Both the position numbers and the translations under genes were made by a program. 64,000 nt of DNA. Origin: Hoplostethus atlanticus (Eukaryota; Chordata; Actinopteri; Trachichthyiformes; Trachichthyidae). Where the stretch lies: assembly GCA_034670405.1 (NCBI GenBank), contig JAXDDX010000319.1, positions 124,001 through 188,000 on the forward strand, given 5' to 3'. A model generated the notes under the pieces. The model was not told the origin of the DNA and ran no database searches. It saw only the letters and a program-made list of their open reading frames with translations. Of the stretch, positions 1-47,175 are shown one piece after another; within the stretch, counting starts at the first letter, position 1, and every line of letters starts with the position of its first letter.

Positions 1-857
1 TAGAACTGTATAAAATTAAATAATGCACCCCCCTAATGATTTCTATTTATTAGATGCAGTTTGATAATGGGATATGTTAGTGTTGATCTTTATGGAACAA
101 CAGGGTGATATTGTACAAATAATGTGTCTGTAGAGAGAAGAAATCATTGTGTCTGTTAAAGGTGACCTTTGTCCATTTTTGTTTCCTTCCTGTCTCCATG
201 TTGGTTTTGGTTAGGTTCGTGTTCATGTCAGACCACATTTTCACTCCATTCTCAGATTAATCTGGACCTTCTTGATCAAACTATCACATGTATTCAGTCC
301 ATGTCTCATCGGTAGTTGTTTCCTAAAGATATTGCAATAAAAGCAGAGCATTTCTGTGTAGAAGAGAAGTTGCAGGATGCAGTACCAGTACTGCGCTTAG
401 TGTTTGTCCAGTGTGATCCGTGAGTGTCTTTCACATGTATAATATATATAAAAGCCTTTTTCTATCACTATATAACTGTACAGTACTGCTTGTATAATTT
501 ACAGGTAAAGCATGTATTTTACATTTTTTGTAAATCAATGATAATATAGAAATGTAGAGAGCAATTAGGTTTGCAGTCCATCTCTAATAGCATGCTAGTT
601 AGTTGGTTTTAGTTTGTACAGGCTGTATGTTAAATCTTTATGAAGGGAAACACTTGAAAATCACCTGATATCAGACTGCGTGCTGTCAACAAACTCTGCA
701 ATGCATTTTTGTGCCTTTTATATCAATGTATGTAATCTAGACAATCTTGAAAAGCTTGTGTACAACCAAAATGACATTAAATGGTTTTGGGGGCAAATGT
801 TTCAGTCCCTGTTGTCTTTCTTATTGAATGGGGATGTTATTGAAAGCATTGCAAGCT

Positions 858-915
<58 letters not shown>

Positions 916-1194
916 TGTTGTATGAAATGTCTTTGTCGTCTCAGTCACCCTTTGACCTTCATAAAAAGATGAGCACAGCTTGTTTCTTTGGGATAAAGCA
1001 ATGAAACCATAATGGCTCTGAAATTGCCTTTGTCATTGCCATTGTCATTGGTCATAACTTTTCATAAGGCTATGAGCTAAAACATGTCCTAGGTGTCCTT
1101 CCATCATGTTTTTGTTAAGCATTTCATTCTGTCTTGTTTTGAGTTGGTTAATTTACATCAGTGGAAATAAAGGCTGTTGTTGCATCATTTCCAG
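1..1194 (+). other. Probable ttbk1 intron (partial)
   Basis: This AT-rich stretch has no convincing coding segment and ends in a splice acceptor (tttccag at 1188-1194) that joins the long ttbk1 exon. It contains one CA microsatellite and nothing else I can name. That it is an intron, not a terminal UTR of another gene, is inferred from the acceptor and the open frame after it. Confidence 0.55.
861..913. repeat. (CA)n microsatellite
   Basis: This is a pure CA dinucleotide tract of about 26 units. Reading it as protein gives a Thr-His run, which is not coding. Confidence 0.97.
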
Positions 1195-2657
1195 GTGTTG
1201 TCGCCCACGGAGCAGAACGCCCCATCCCTGCCCTCCCCAGACTATCGGACCAAGGGCCAGAGTGACGAGAAGGAGCATTTCCACATCCTTCCTCAGCTCC
1301 AGGCCAAGAGGGCCGACTTCCTCACCGTCATGCTGACCGGCACCCTGCCTCAGCGGCGAAGCTTTGGCACTCTGCCGGCAGACAATGACGTCCCAGAACC
1401 CCCTGGGCCGAGGGATGATGATGTCACAAAGAGTGAGTCCAACAGCGAGGCGAGTCAGAAGAGCACCGAACGCAGCCAGGACGCTGCGCCTTCCACCCTC
1501 ATGGCCGAGGACCAGAGGGGCCAGAGGGAGCCTGCCTCGGCTGGTGATGCAGACCCAGACCTGGAGGATGCCTCTAAGACCCTAGTCCTCTTCTCACCTG
1601 GAGACACACGCAAGTCTCCCTCTGGTGGCGACCATGTTCTAGAAGGCGACTTAGCCACGCCGTCCGCCCTGACTCCCCGTACTGACCGCATACTGGTAGG
1701 GGAGGCGATCCAGCCGGAACCCTCTGACACTGGCCGGTTGTCCCCTGCTCTCAGGTCAGATCTGAGGCCATCCACCCCTATCGCTCCAGCATCACCACCC
1801 TTCACCAAAGTTGAGCGTACTTTCATCCACATCGCAGAGACATCCCATCTCAATGTCATGTCTTCCAACGGTCATTCTGTTAAGGATAGTGACCGGGAAG
1901 TCTTAGCTATTACTAAGGAGGCCTCTGTAGAGGAAGACATCCATAAGAAGGTGGGAATACTTAAACAACACGATGCATTCCCAAGTCTGACAGCAGAGCC
2001 TCCAGAGACTTCTGTGACAGTCCAGCCTCCAGTGACTGTCCTGGCCCAGTCTTTGGAAACTCTCCAAGAAGTCATCTTGCCAGCTCAAGAACACAAAGCT
2101 GTGTTAGAGGAACCCATGAAGGAGCCATTATCCAGTGAAGAAAAAGCTACCAAGCCACAGAGAATTGGAGCAGAACCACAGATGGCCATCAAGCCCAGGA
2201 TCAGAAGCCGAATCCCTGTGCTTATCTCTGAAGAAGACTCTGGATCGGAGCAATCCTCTGGCCTTTCAGCTCGGACCCGACTTCAGCAGCGGGCCAGGCA
2301 GCTGGACCTGGCCCGCCTGCTGGTCCAGAAGCAGCAGGGCCGCTGGATGAGACGGAGGCTGCTGTCTGGGACGTCATCCTCGTTGTCTTCGGGAGATGAG
2401 GAGCGCCGGAGGGCTTCAGAAACTCTGTCCACCACTGGCTCAGAGGAGGACACACATACCTCAGATGAGTCACTGGCCAGGAGGAGCTCCCGTCTTAAAC
2501 CGACAGAGGAGCAGGGGTCCAAGGAGTGGAGGAGCAGGATCCCCAGGCCTGTCACTCCCATAAAGAGGCCTTCAGGGGGGCTTGCTGCCGCAGTTCCTTC
2601 CCCTCTCTCCCTGCCAGGCAGCAGCACTACCAAAGGAACATCACCCTTCAGTAATGG
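1195..2657 (+). CDS. ttbk1: Tau-tubulin kinase (TTBK1-like), penultimate coding exon
   Basis: This long exon encodes the C-terminal, non-catalytic tail of a tau-tubulin kinase. TTBKs are CK1-related kinases that phosphorylate tau and tubulin; the kinase domain lies upstream of the window. The frame is open from the acceptor (1194) to a donor (gtatgt at 2658), about 487 codons. The tail is Ser/Pro/Glu-rich and probably disordered. It contains two SRIP tetrapeptides (2206-2217 and 2533-2544), which fit the SxIP motif used for EB end-binding proteins. The segments SRIPVLISEEDSGSE and RRASETLSTTGSEEDT closely resemble the vertebrate TTBK1 tail as I remember it. The exon ends in phase 2 (AAT GG|) and joins 2852 cleanly. 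Assignment to TTBK1 rather than TTBK2 rests on remembered sequence and on the neighbouring pex6, which lies near TTBK1 in human. Confidence 0.8.
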
Positions 2658-2851
2658 GTATGTTTCTTTTGCGTGCTGACAAGAAAGAGGCACCACATGT
2701 TTTCAGTTACAAATAAAATAGTCAGTATATACTGGTATAAAAGCATGATGTGCCAGTCTTACAACCTTCACAGTCTCCAATGAGCTTGATGGTATGTTAC
2801 ACATTTATTTGATAAAAAATTAACCTGTTCCATTTATTCTTCTGTTCTCAG

Positions 2852-3254
2852 GCTTCAGAAAGTTGGACTGAGCACTCTCAGCACCCAACGAAAACCCAAG
2901 CCTCTGTCACCCAGGTCCTCCTCCTCCTGCCCCCGCCCCTCTGCCAGCTCTGCCCAACCTGGTAGCCCTCGAATGCCCTTGCGAATCATATTTGGAACTC
3001 GCCGCAGTCTTAGCTCTTCCCATTGCAGGACTGATAGTCCCTCCCCTCAGAGATTCTGTCCAACCAGGCAGCCCCTTTCAGTCCGAACCCCCACTGTCCC
3101 CATGCTGCCACCCAGGACTACAACTCCTATCCAGCGTAGCGCCTCGCAGGATGGCACCACCCAGTCTGGTCCCATGTCCACCAGAACCAGGCCAAAACCA
3201 GCCGGTCTTGCTAAGGGGAAAACCAAGCACCAGGGAGAAGGCAGCTACTGCTAG
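2852..3254 (+). CDS. ttbk1: Tau-tubulin kinase (TTBK1-like), last coding exon
   Basis: The acceptor ttctgttctcag ends at 2851. The first base completes the GGG codon started in the preceding exon, and the frame then runs about 133 codons to TAG at 3252-3254. The product is a basic tail rich in Ser, Pro, Arg and Thr without a recognisable fold. It ends in a Lys/Gly-rich stretch (KGKTKHQGEGSYC). That fits the disordered microtubule/EB-binding end of TTBK proteins. No in-frame break is seen in this exon or the one before it. Confidence 0.78.
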
Positions 3255-4885
3255 ATAATACAAAGAGACTCATCACTGAGACATGTTAGTGTATACATCC
3301 ATTCAGTCTCCAGACAAACGGTTCTCAGCTGACTCCATATTAAACTGTGATGTAATGACCTTGGATTTAAATAATTTATGTATATGGAACTTTTCCAAGG
3401 ACAGCATACAGAACTATTTTCATGGGCTTCCAATAATAATAATCTGAATGACTGTCATAAGGAGCGTTGCTGCAATGGTGCTATGGATATGTCTGCTGTT
3501 CTCTGGTCAGTTTCTGTTTTAACTTGGGTTTGGGAACTGATTTTCCAGAGAATCATCACCTCTGTGAACCTCTAAGTTCACATCCCAATCTGTTCACAGC
3601 TATACGACCATTCCATTGACAGTATCCTGCTTGGTTTGCATTGCATGGTGAAGTATATCACAAACACTTTAGCTCAATAAGGGAAAACAACGTGTACAAA
3701 ACTCTATCTTTCAACAGTTTGATATGCTTCTCCTACTCCCATTGGGGTACATAGGCCAAAAAGATCTAAATGGAGTGGTTTTAATGAACGCCCCAACTAT
3801 GTTAACATGGTAAGAGATTCCTAACTATATCCTGTACTTAATATGGTCTTGGGTAAAGAGGAGGGTTGGATGGTGTGACTGTGGGCATGCTTTTATCATT
3901 ATATTTTCTGGGTGTTTCATTTTGTTTATGCTCTGAATTGTATATAATAGAATCATTTCTCAAAGACATCTTTATTTTTTATCTTGCAAAGCAAAGTGTA
4001 AATTTGAAGTCTGTTCCAATGTGTTGGCACTATGCCTGTTTTTTACGCATGAGAAAAACAGGGTTAACCATGAGAGGAAGTTATACCTGCCTTGATTCTT
4101 CTGACAGTGCAATGGTTTGCTGGTCCTTGGAGCCCATGTTGTGTTTGTATGGGGTAGATGGGCACTAAACTATGAAGTAAAGTCTTGGTCGTGTGGAAGG
4201 TTGTCTGCTCATTCTTTTCTCCCCTCCTTTCCAGTTGAACCTCATAGAACAGACTGAAAGCACCAGATATCACCCAGGTGGCTACTGCCTTGAAAATAAC
4301 CATAGAGCAACAAATTCAGATTGAACCATATTGATGAAGCTAATCTTTTTCTGTTTTCAAGTAAGAGTCCAAGTGAGGTCCAAAAGAAGATCAGTCCATG
4401 CTGTAGTGAAGACTTTCCGTCAGCCTATCAACCACCATAGTTATATTGGATTTATACTGTACTTCTGTACAATGAGTTCAGTGCTAAATTTCATAGGAGC
4501 ACAAAGAGGAAGAAACAACTTAACGAGGCGGAGGGGGCACGGCTGATGTCCAACGAGCAACAGTGAGGATGTGATCATGAGGTGACCGGTGACATTTCAG
4601 TGATATATCAGGTTCACTGCATCAGTTTCCCCTTCATATTGTCCTGAAGCCGGCCAAGATTATAATCATTAACTAAAACTAAAACAAAAACTAGGTATTG
4701 AAAAACACTGTCATAAACTGAAATACAAATAAAATGAGACTGTGGAAAAACTAAAACTGAAATAAAATGATCCTGTCTACTTGTAAATCTAACTCAAATA
4801 AAAAAAAATGTATATGTAAAATGTTTTCGTCTTTTTGTTTGTGTGCAGGGTAAAAAAGAGACTACATTTTTTGTGACTAGATGGT
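3255..4885 (+). other. ttbk1 3' UTR and 3' flank
   Basis: This stretch follows the ttbk1 stop codon and shows no coding exon. Short open frames here lack splice or codon support. The first clear AATAAA hexamer is at about 4728-4733, within an A-rich tract at 4670-4810 full of actaaaact motifs that resembles a dispersed fish repeat. The true polyadenylation site is therefore uncertain. Confidence 0.5.
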
Positions 4886-5235
4886 CGTCACCTTCTTAAA
4901 CTAATGTCATATTTTGAGGAAAATGTTTTTTTTGCCTAAATCATCTCTTCATGATGCTGGCCACCTCTGGTAAAATTGCCTACATCCTTATTGAAAAGAT
5001 CATGCTGTTCCTACCCTGGTAGTATAATGGCCTATGTCAAGAGTGTGACTTAGGCAATTAAAAAATACAAATAAAAATGGCTTAAGTCACATTGTCTTGT
5101 GACTTAGGCAATTTTACAAGCTTTACAAGATGGCGGCTGCTTCCAGAAGAAAGAAAAACAATATATTTGGTTCAGTTCTTTCTGTTTTTGGAAAAACTTG
5201 ACTATGACTTAGGCCATTAGTTTAAGAAGGTGACG
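4886..5235. mobile_element. 350-bp MITE with perfect 20-bp terminal inverted repeats
   Basis: The ends at 4886-4905 and 5216-5235 are exact reverse complements over 20 bp (starting cgtcaccttcttaaac). A 4-bp direct repeat, tggt, flanks the element (4882-4885 and 5236-5239). The interior has no coding capacity and carries repeated gacttaggcaat motifs. The superfamily is not determined. Confidence 0.75.
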
Positions 5236-5239
5236 TGGT

Positions 5240-8200
5240 GCTATCCTGTCAACAGACTTGTTAGACCCCCATGAATACCTCCTGCTGTTGGAGGAAGTGC
5301 CAGCGTTGCCCCTCAACTTGCCCCTCAACTTTCTTGCTCTAACTGAGACTTGGATCACCCCAGAAAACACTGCCACACCCACGGCTCTGTCAGATGTGTA
5401 CTCTTTTTTCCCAAAAATGGAAATACTCTCTTTTTTCTATTTCACAATTCTCACAAGTCGGATTCAGTGTGTACTGAGAGACGGAGCCTGAGAGTGGCTG
5501 AGCGCAAATGGAGAACTCCCGGAGGACCTTCTTACCTTACAATCTCTCCTTTCCAGTTTTTCCTCCTCTCTATCTGCTGCTAAAGCTGCTTTCTTCTGCA
5601 CTAAAATTAAAACTTCTTCTTCCAACCCTAAAAAACTCTTTGAAACTTTCTCTTCCCTCCTCCAACCCCCACCCCCTCCTCCCACCTCCTCCCTGACGAT
5701 TTTGCCAACTTCTTTGACAAGAAGGTTAACGATGAACCATCACCCCCCGGCTGGTGCTCTGCGCACCAACCGCACCTGTCTGCCTTCCACCCCTCCCTCT
5801 CTACCACCCTCTCCACCTTTTCCCTCCCTACCTCCCTCCCTACCCCATTTTTCTCCCCTCTCCCCAAACGAGGTCCTTCACCTTGTTACATCACACATGC
5901 TACACACCCTTACCTGTACTCCTTCCATTCCTGACACACCTCATCAACACGTCTCTGGTGTCTGGATGCTTTCCCTCTGCTTTCAAGACTGTCACCCCCC
6001 TTCTGAAGAAACCAACTTGACCCCTCTGAGCTCAAGAACTACAGACCGGTTCCCTTCTACCCTTCTGTGGCGGACTGGAGGGAGGGGGGGGGGAGGCTTA
6101 ATTGGATCCAGGAGAGAGGTGAGTTAGTGGACTGCTTCTTTCCTGGATCCGGTACCAGCTGCAGCCAGTTGGGACTGATTGCAGCTGGGGCCTTTTTAAC
6201 GTGTGTGTGAATGTGAGTGTGAGAGGGACGCGCCAGTGTGAGAGGCCGGCGGCGATCGGGAGGATCGAGGGCCGGCAAACCGGAGGAGTGGAGAGCGAGC
6301 CAGCAGCAGCCGCGTCTGAGCGGGGTCCGCGGCTGGAGTGCCGGGACGGAGGCGAGGGCGCGAGCTGCGGGACGGAGTGGGAGGGCGGCGTCTCCCTCCG
6401 CGGCGACGACCGACGGAGGTCCCCGGGGGTGCAGTCGGGAGCCGCCTGTAAGAGCTGGTGACAGTCGGGGTTGGGGCGGGATGCCCCTGCAAGCCTGGCA
6501 GGCTGGCCGGCTTTGGGGTTCCGCGGCTGACCCGCCGGGGAGGACTGAGGTGCGTCGGCGGAGGGAGACGGCGCTACCAACTGCCGTCAACACCGGGCCG
6601 GGTTTATTGTGATGATTGTTGGTGAATAAACGGCCCTGCTGGCCAATTAACTCTCCCCTGCCTATGTCTCTGTCTGTCAAGGACCCCGGTTATGTGGCAC
6701 CTTGCCACACCTTCCTATCCAAAACTCTTGAACGTGCTGTCTTCAATCAACTGTCCTTGTACCTCCACCAGAACAACCTCTTGGATCCCCACCAGTCTGG
6801 GTTCAAGGTGGGTCACTCGACCGAGACTGCCCTCCTGGCAGTGACAGAGTCGCTCCATGCCGCTAGAGCGAACTCTCTCTCCTCTGTCCTGATACTCCTG
6901 GACCTGTCTGCAGTGTTTGACACGGTGAACCACCAGATCCTCCTCTCCACCCTTGAGGGGATGGGTGTCTCAGGCTCTGCACTCTCCATGTTTGCATCCT
7001 ACCTGACGGGTCGCTCCTACCAGGTGACATTGAGAGGGTCTGTGTCAGAACCATGCAGGCTGACTACTGGGGTTCTGCAAGGCTCGGTTCTGGGTCCTCT
7101 TCTTTTTTCCCTCTACACAACATCTCTGTTATCCACTCCCATGACTTTTCCTACCACTGCTATGCAGATGACACCCAGCTGATCCTGTCATTTCCCCCCT
7201 CTGACACACAAGTGGAGGCACACATTGCTGCGTGCCTGGCTGACATCTCGGAGTGGATGTCGATGCACCACCTGAAGCTCAACCTGGACAAGACTGAGCT
7301 GGTGTTCCTCCCGGGGAAGGGCTGTCCACACCGAGACCTGGCCATCACCATTGATAATGCTGTGGTGACGTCAACTCGGACTGTGAGGAATCTGGGTCTG
7401 ACCCTGGATGACCAACTGTTGTTGTCAGGAAACATCGCATCAGTGACACGCTCCTGCAGATTCCTCCTCTACAACATCAGAAGGATTCGCCCCTTCCTCA
7501 CTGACAAGACAGCGCAGGTGCTCATCCAGGCTCTTGTCATCTCCCGCCTGGACTACTGCAACTCCCTCCTTGCTGGTGCCCCGGCGTCTGCCATCAGACC
7601 TCTGGAGCTTGTTCAGAAAGCTGGGGTTGGTGTTCAACCGCCCCAAGTTCTCCCATACAACTACCCTTCTCCGTTCTCTCCACTGGTTCCCTGTAGCAGC
7701 TCGCATCCAGTTCAAGACCCTGGTGCTAGCCTATAGGGCAGTGAAAGGAACAGCTCCTTCTTACCTCCAGGCTATGGTCAAGCCTTACACCCCCGCCCAA
7801 CCACTTCGCTCTGCTGCCTCGAGGTGACTGGTTGCCCCGTCGCTCAGAGGCCCCTGGGGGCCGATCTGCACGGTCACAGCTTTTCTCTGTCCTGGCCCTG
7901 CAGTGGTGGAATGAACTCCCCACTGATGTCAGGACAGCTGAGTCACTGCCCATCTTTCACCAGGCTGAAAACTCACCTCTTCAAGAAACACTACCCTGAC
8001 CCTTCCTCTTCAAGAAACACTACCCTGACCCTTCCTCTTAGCACTTGCCTATTTGTCTTCAATTATTTGTCTGAGCTCTTGTTTATTAGCTCTTGTTTAT
8101 TTGATTCACTTATTTGTCTCATTTGTTTAAGAAAAACATAGGCAGCTAACTTATTGCACTTTTACCTCAGCACTAGTTATGCTCTTAGTTGCTTGTTTAG

Positions 8201-8322
8201 GAAGGAAATGCACTTATGATTTCTGGTGACTAGTAGTTCTCTACCTATATTGAATGCACTTATTGTAAGTCGCTTTGGATAAAAGCGTCTGCTAAATGAC
8301 TGTAATGTAATGTAATGTAATG
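5240..8322 (+). mobile_element. Degenerate L2-like non-LTR retrotransposon
   Basis: Broken reading frames give the order of a LINE ORF2. An endonuclease-like segment (LALTETWITPEN, near 5330-5370) is followed by reverse transcriptase pieces: LDLSAVFDTVNH (6898-6933), [13 protein letters not shown] (about 7073-7110), CYADDTQLI near 7160-7185, and a C-terminal part to about 7830. Several frameshifts separate them. The 3' end has the conserved tail tcgctttggataaaagcg (about 8270-8288) and ends in a short TGTAA repeat. The 5' end is truncated next to the MITE. A solo LTR interrupts it at 6066-6709. It is dead. Confidence 0.85.
6066..6709. mobile_element. Solo LTR nested in the LINE
   Basis: This GC-rich 644-bp insertion begins TGTGGC and ends GCCACA. 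It is flanked by the 5-bp direct repeat ccttc (6061-6065 and 6710-6714). Removing it with one repeat copy restores the host LINE reading LLPFLSKTLERA, which proves it is an insertion. TG...CA termini, a 5-bp duplication and an internal AATAAA (about 6625) fit a long terminal repeat with no internal retroelement left. Long open frames inside it follow from the base composition and are not treated as genes. Confidence 0.75.
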
Positions 8323-9247
8323 TTAAAACTCTTTACCAGTTGAATCAATAACATTTACAATAAATATGGTTGAAATGTACTTTGTTGATTTCATTTGATA
8401 GTCATAGACTACATTATAGGCCTCTGAATCATAGTGCACATTTAATATTATGATGGTTGGACCTTTGCTGGGGAAGAAATTAGAAATTTGGACCTCCTTG
8501 TAGTTTTAATTCCCTACCCCTAATCTAGACTATTATTTCTTATGAATATGACACTTAAAAATTAATAATTGTATGGTCAAACTCATATTAACATTATCGT
8601 CTTTGAAATATACAATTTCCTCAGTTTTTGCCAAGATCCTTATTCTTTTTTTCAGACAAAGATATAGGCCTACATCTATCCAAAGTATTTTAGAGGATAC
8701 ATTTAATCTTTCTAATACATGCTTTACAGGGTAAATCCTGTGTAGTATGTTAAATGGTACTTCCTTTATTTTATTATTAATACATTATTTTTAAGTATTT
8801 TTCCAAGCTAAGAGAACACTGTTGACAATTAAACATAGGCTAATTAAAACACAATTAAACTTATTCACATTTCTCATAAATCTGTTACTACATTTAAGTA
8901 CATTGATGTCCCCTACAACTACAGACTTCTATGTTTACTTAAGACCTCCACAGTTCCTTAATAGGGAGACAACAATTCCAAACCAATATAAAATTGTTTT
9001 TATTTTTGTAAGGGGTGAAAACTGAAAGCCAAAAGGGAATGCTTATGAAAATCCGCCAATTTAGTTTGGATTTTATCAAACTAAAAGTTACATTTTAAAA
9101 GGAAACATCTGCAGTAAGGTGTCCATCGCGTCACGTTCATCATTCTACAATTTTATATCAAAACGAAAATAATTAAGTTAAGTACGACTTAATTAAGTAC
9201 GACTAGTCCCGTTGTTCAAACTTCCGTTGTTCGTACTTCCTACTTCC
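8323..9247. other. AT-rich intergenic stretch
   Basis: No gene, RNA gene or clear transposon was recognised here. Short imperfect duplications (aattaagtacgact) occur near 9180-9210. Confidence 0.5.
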
Positions 9248-9258
9248 GTCAGGGGCTT

Positions 9259-9539
9259 TTTAATTTTTTTTATTCACATCAAGAAATACAACAATACATA
9301 CGATTCATCAATGACATAATAATGTGATGTCAACGTGAAGAAAGGGGAAATAGCAGACAAGATATAACATAATAAGACAATTAAGAAATAACAAATACTA
9401 AATAAATATATAAAATAAAAAGCGAGAGTATATAGTATTAACTTAAATAAACACCTCGTAAGAAGAGCATACAATGTTTTAATTGTTTTTTTGTTGATAT
9501 TAGTCTTAAATTAATAAGAAAAAACGTATTTTCTTCCAC
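9259..9539 (-). mobile_element. Short A-tailed retroposon upstream of pex6
   Basis: The 11-bp direct repeat gtcaggggctt flanks this block (9248-9258 and 9540-9550). On the minus strand the block ends in an A-rich tail containing AATAAA (plus-strand T-run at about 9259-9272). Target-site duplication plus poly-A indicates LINE-mediated retroposition of a minus-oriented 281-bp sequence. Its family is not recognised. Confidence 0.55.
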
Positions 9540-9550
9540 GTCAGGGGCTT

Positions 9551-9625
9551 GTCTCCGGGGTTGCATCTAGAAGAAGAAAAGGAAGCGGAAGAGGGAGAAG
9601 AAGAAGGTTATGACGTAGCTTCAAC

Positions 9626-9634
<9 letters not shown>
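9551..9634 (+). promoter_or_regulatory. pex6 proximal promoter with CRE-like and YY1-like motifs
   Basis: A purine-rich 5' leader precedes the start codon. It includes TGACGTAG (9611-9618), which resembles a CRE/ATF half-palindrome. The start codon itself lies in caacATGGCGGC (9622-9633), which matches the YY1 consensus found at many TATA-less housekeeping promoters. No TATA box is evident. Activity is inferred from the motifs only. Confidence 0.45.
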
Positions 9635-44612
<34,978 letters not shown>

Positions 44613-44632
<20 letters not shown>

Positions 44633-44845
44633 TCAGAAACTCACCGCAAAGTAAACAGTAACTAGCCGCAAAGTAACCAGAAGCTGGCCACAAAGGAACC
44701 AGATACTCGCCGCAAAGTAATTAGAAACTCACCATAAAGTAACCAGAAACTCACCTCAAAGTTACCAGTAAATCCCCACAAAGTAACCATTAATTTGCTG
44801 CTAAGTAACCAGAAAGTAACCAGTAACTCACTGCATTGAAATACC
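44613..44845 (+). repeat. Degenerate tandem repeat seeded at the pex6 stop codon
   Basis: The last codons and stop (ctcaccgcaaagtaa) recur about eight times at roughly 25-bp spacing in the 3' UTR as variants such as ctagccgcaaagtaac and ctcaccataaagtaac. The first unit is coding; the rest are not. Confidence 0.85.
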
Positions 44846-44987
44846 GGCTGCAGCCTCTCTGTCTAATTTAACAAACCAATCACCTTGATTGTTAAATATT
44901 GTAAATGTGCCTAAAATTGTAAAATGTAAATGATGTAAATGATAATCATGGTGGAGTCTGAATGAGTGAAACTGTAAAATCAGCCGT

Positions 44988-44993
44988 AATAAA
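44988..44993 (+). terminator. pex6 polyadenylation signal
   Basis: A canonical AATAAA lies 356 nt after the stop codon, the first after the coding end. Cleavage about 15-30 nt downstream is inferred. Confidence 0.65.
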
Positions 44994-44999
44994 GAAGAC

Positions 45000-47134
45000 A
45001 AACCTGCTGTGACTCCGTTAGTTTAAACCGTTTCTCCTGATTGGACTCATCATCACACCAGCATCATCATCCACTAACGAGCTGTTCAGCCAATCAGAGT
45101 GAGAGTTGCTTCATCAAGGTTTCTGCTGCTTTTTTAGTTTTTATTAAATAATTACTAGGTAACTACTACAATATACCATTACTGTATTACTACCCTCATA
45201 CCATTACTAGTATTACTAGTATTAACACTATTGAGGTTTGTGCCTCTGCATTGGTGAGAAATTACTAGATTATACCACCGCTACTAGTACTACACTACTA
45301 CTATTACCAAATCATACTACCTTATACCAGTACTCCTATCACTACATTACTACTACCATATACCAGTACTATTATTACGATGGTACCTTAATGTTAATTA
45401 TGGTACCTTAATGTGAATGACTGACAGCAGTTAAACAAGCTCATCTGACCTCTGACCTCTCAGTATTAAGTACTGAAAACTATGAATGTTCTGCTGAAAT
45501 GTTCATTTAATTTTCCGCCCCAGTCAGAAATGATTTAGATTAATCCTAAATACTACCTGGTTACCCGTACAGGTCTCTGCTGTCCACCAGTCATACTGAA
45601 CCAAGCAATATGCTATTATACAAAACTATTATGTGCTATTAATACATGCAGCTAAGAGAGAGGTGGGGCTAATGTTGCATTCACACGATGTCGTAACGAC
45701 CGTTATTTCCACATTCCTGACAGTGATAATTACAAGTAGATGAATTGCTGATATATATATATATTTTTTTATAGACCCCCATCTATCCCACAGCAAAATG
45801 TCAACAAACATGGAGGAAACCAAGACATTTTGAAAGGATGAATTGAATTACCATCAAGATATTGACAGTATCTTGGGTTCCCCGGTCGACCTCTGGAGGG
45901 TTGTTACCACTACATAGTCACTAAGAAGCTTCCTGCTCGTCGAGGTCTTTCAGGGTTAGAAAACAAGGCTGGTTGATATTATTCATGTTGTGAATAAGCT
46001 TTGGTCTATTTATTTCAATGTGAATGTTTAGTGTTGAATGAGATTCTATTGCAGTAGCACTGCAGTAGATTTGGACTCCAGGTAACATTAACGAGGTCCA
46101 GTACAACACTTAATGGTGGGAACTGGGCTGGTCTGTTTCCCCAGCAAATGAATTCAGAGAGATTTCAGTTCATAACAAGTGAAAAGATCCAGAACCTTCT
46201 GAAATGGACGAGGATACACCCTATTAAGAAGACTATTCGGTGACACTTTATATTAAGTTGGTAGTTTATTTTTTAAATATATAGTTTGTTACAGCAAGTC
46301 CATATGGGCAACAAAGATCAGGCTCCCTGGTGGATGTCAATAAGTAGAGTTTTAAGAGTAGGCTGAAATAGGCATTCATCTGATATTTTGAAATCCTTTA
46401 AACAGATGTGGAATGACAGGCAATCAAAACTACATGGAGTAGAGAACTTAATATAAAGTGTTACCATGTCAAAATGTTGGATGCTTTTCCATGATGATAG
46501 AAGTCTTTTCTTTTTAAGGTCAATCCATCATAGCAAAATGATGTGACTGCCATGTAACTACCATATCCAGTTGGACTAACAGGACGTTGGAGTTAGTGAA
46601 TGTAAACTTCTCATTGAATTAAAATCTAGAGGACCGAGTCTGTTAAAGTGTCAGTGGCGCGTCAAGACAAATCTTCTGAATCTTAGTTCATTAATTCATT
46701 TTGCCAATATCTCTTCTGATCAGGATCAATAACTGCTGTTTCGTCCTACTCTTGACACAGCAAACTGTTTCATCATCAAACCTTGAAGTGTTGTGGGGTG
46801 TATGCCATGTGACACGGAGTGATTCACCACTTTGTTTCAACTACTGTGATGTGATGGAAGAATGTGAGGCAGGAAATGGCGTCCCATCAGGCTAGCGTTT
46901 AATCAGCTGGCTGATACTGGGCTCTCCTGAGAGACTCAAACACATTTACCTGGGACTGGGTGTTAATAAAGTTTCTTTAAAAAGAGTCTAAACTAAGAAC
47001 ACAGGGACAGTCAAGTTTGTTCAACTAAAAGTTGTCTTTGGATGCAAGTGATGTACAAGTCACAGTCATTACAGTCTAATGAGCCAAAGGATGTGTATGT
47101 GAAGATGGGGTAGAGTTGGGTGTCCAGGTCCGGG
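45000..47134. other. Intergenic sequence downstream of pex6
   Basis: An ACT/ATT-rich simple stretch lies at about 45150-45380 and a short TA run at 45753-45764. No gene was recognised. The part up to about 46360 is repeated in corrupted form at the window end. Confidence 0.55.
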
Positions 47135-47175
47135 TTAGTCCGGAGGTCTAGATCTCTGTGGTTCGTCCTTTGGCT

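Noticed and set aside
1455..1868. Minus-strand 137-codon frame
   Set aside because: It is antisense to the well-supported ttbk1 exon; the sense frame has splice sites and family similarity.
6057..6680. Long open frames on both strands in the GC-rich block
   Set aside because: The block is a solo LTR inside a LINE; high GC leaves few stop codons, and no domain is recognisable.
9274..9474. Minus-strand hydrophobic 66-codon frame
   Set aside because: It lies within an AT-rich retroposon with no conserved motif; hydrophobic residues follow from T-rich codons.
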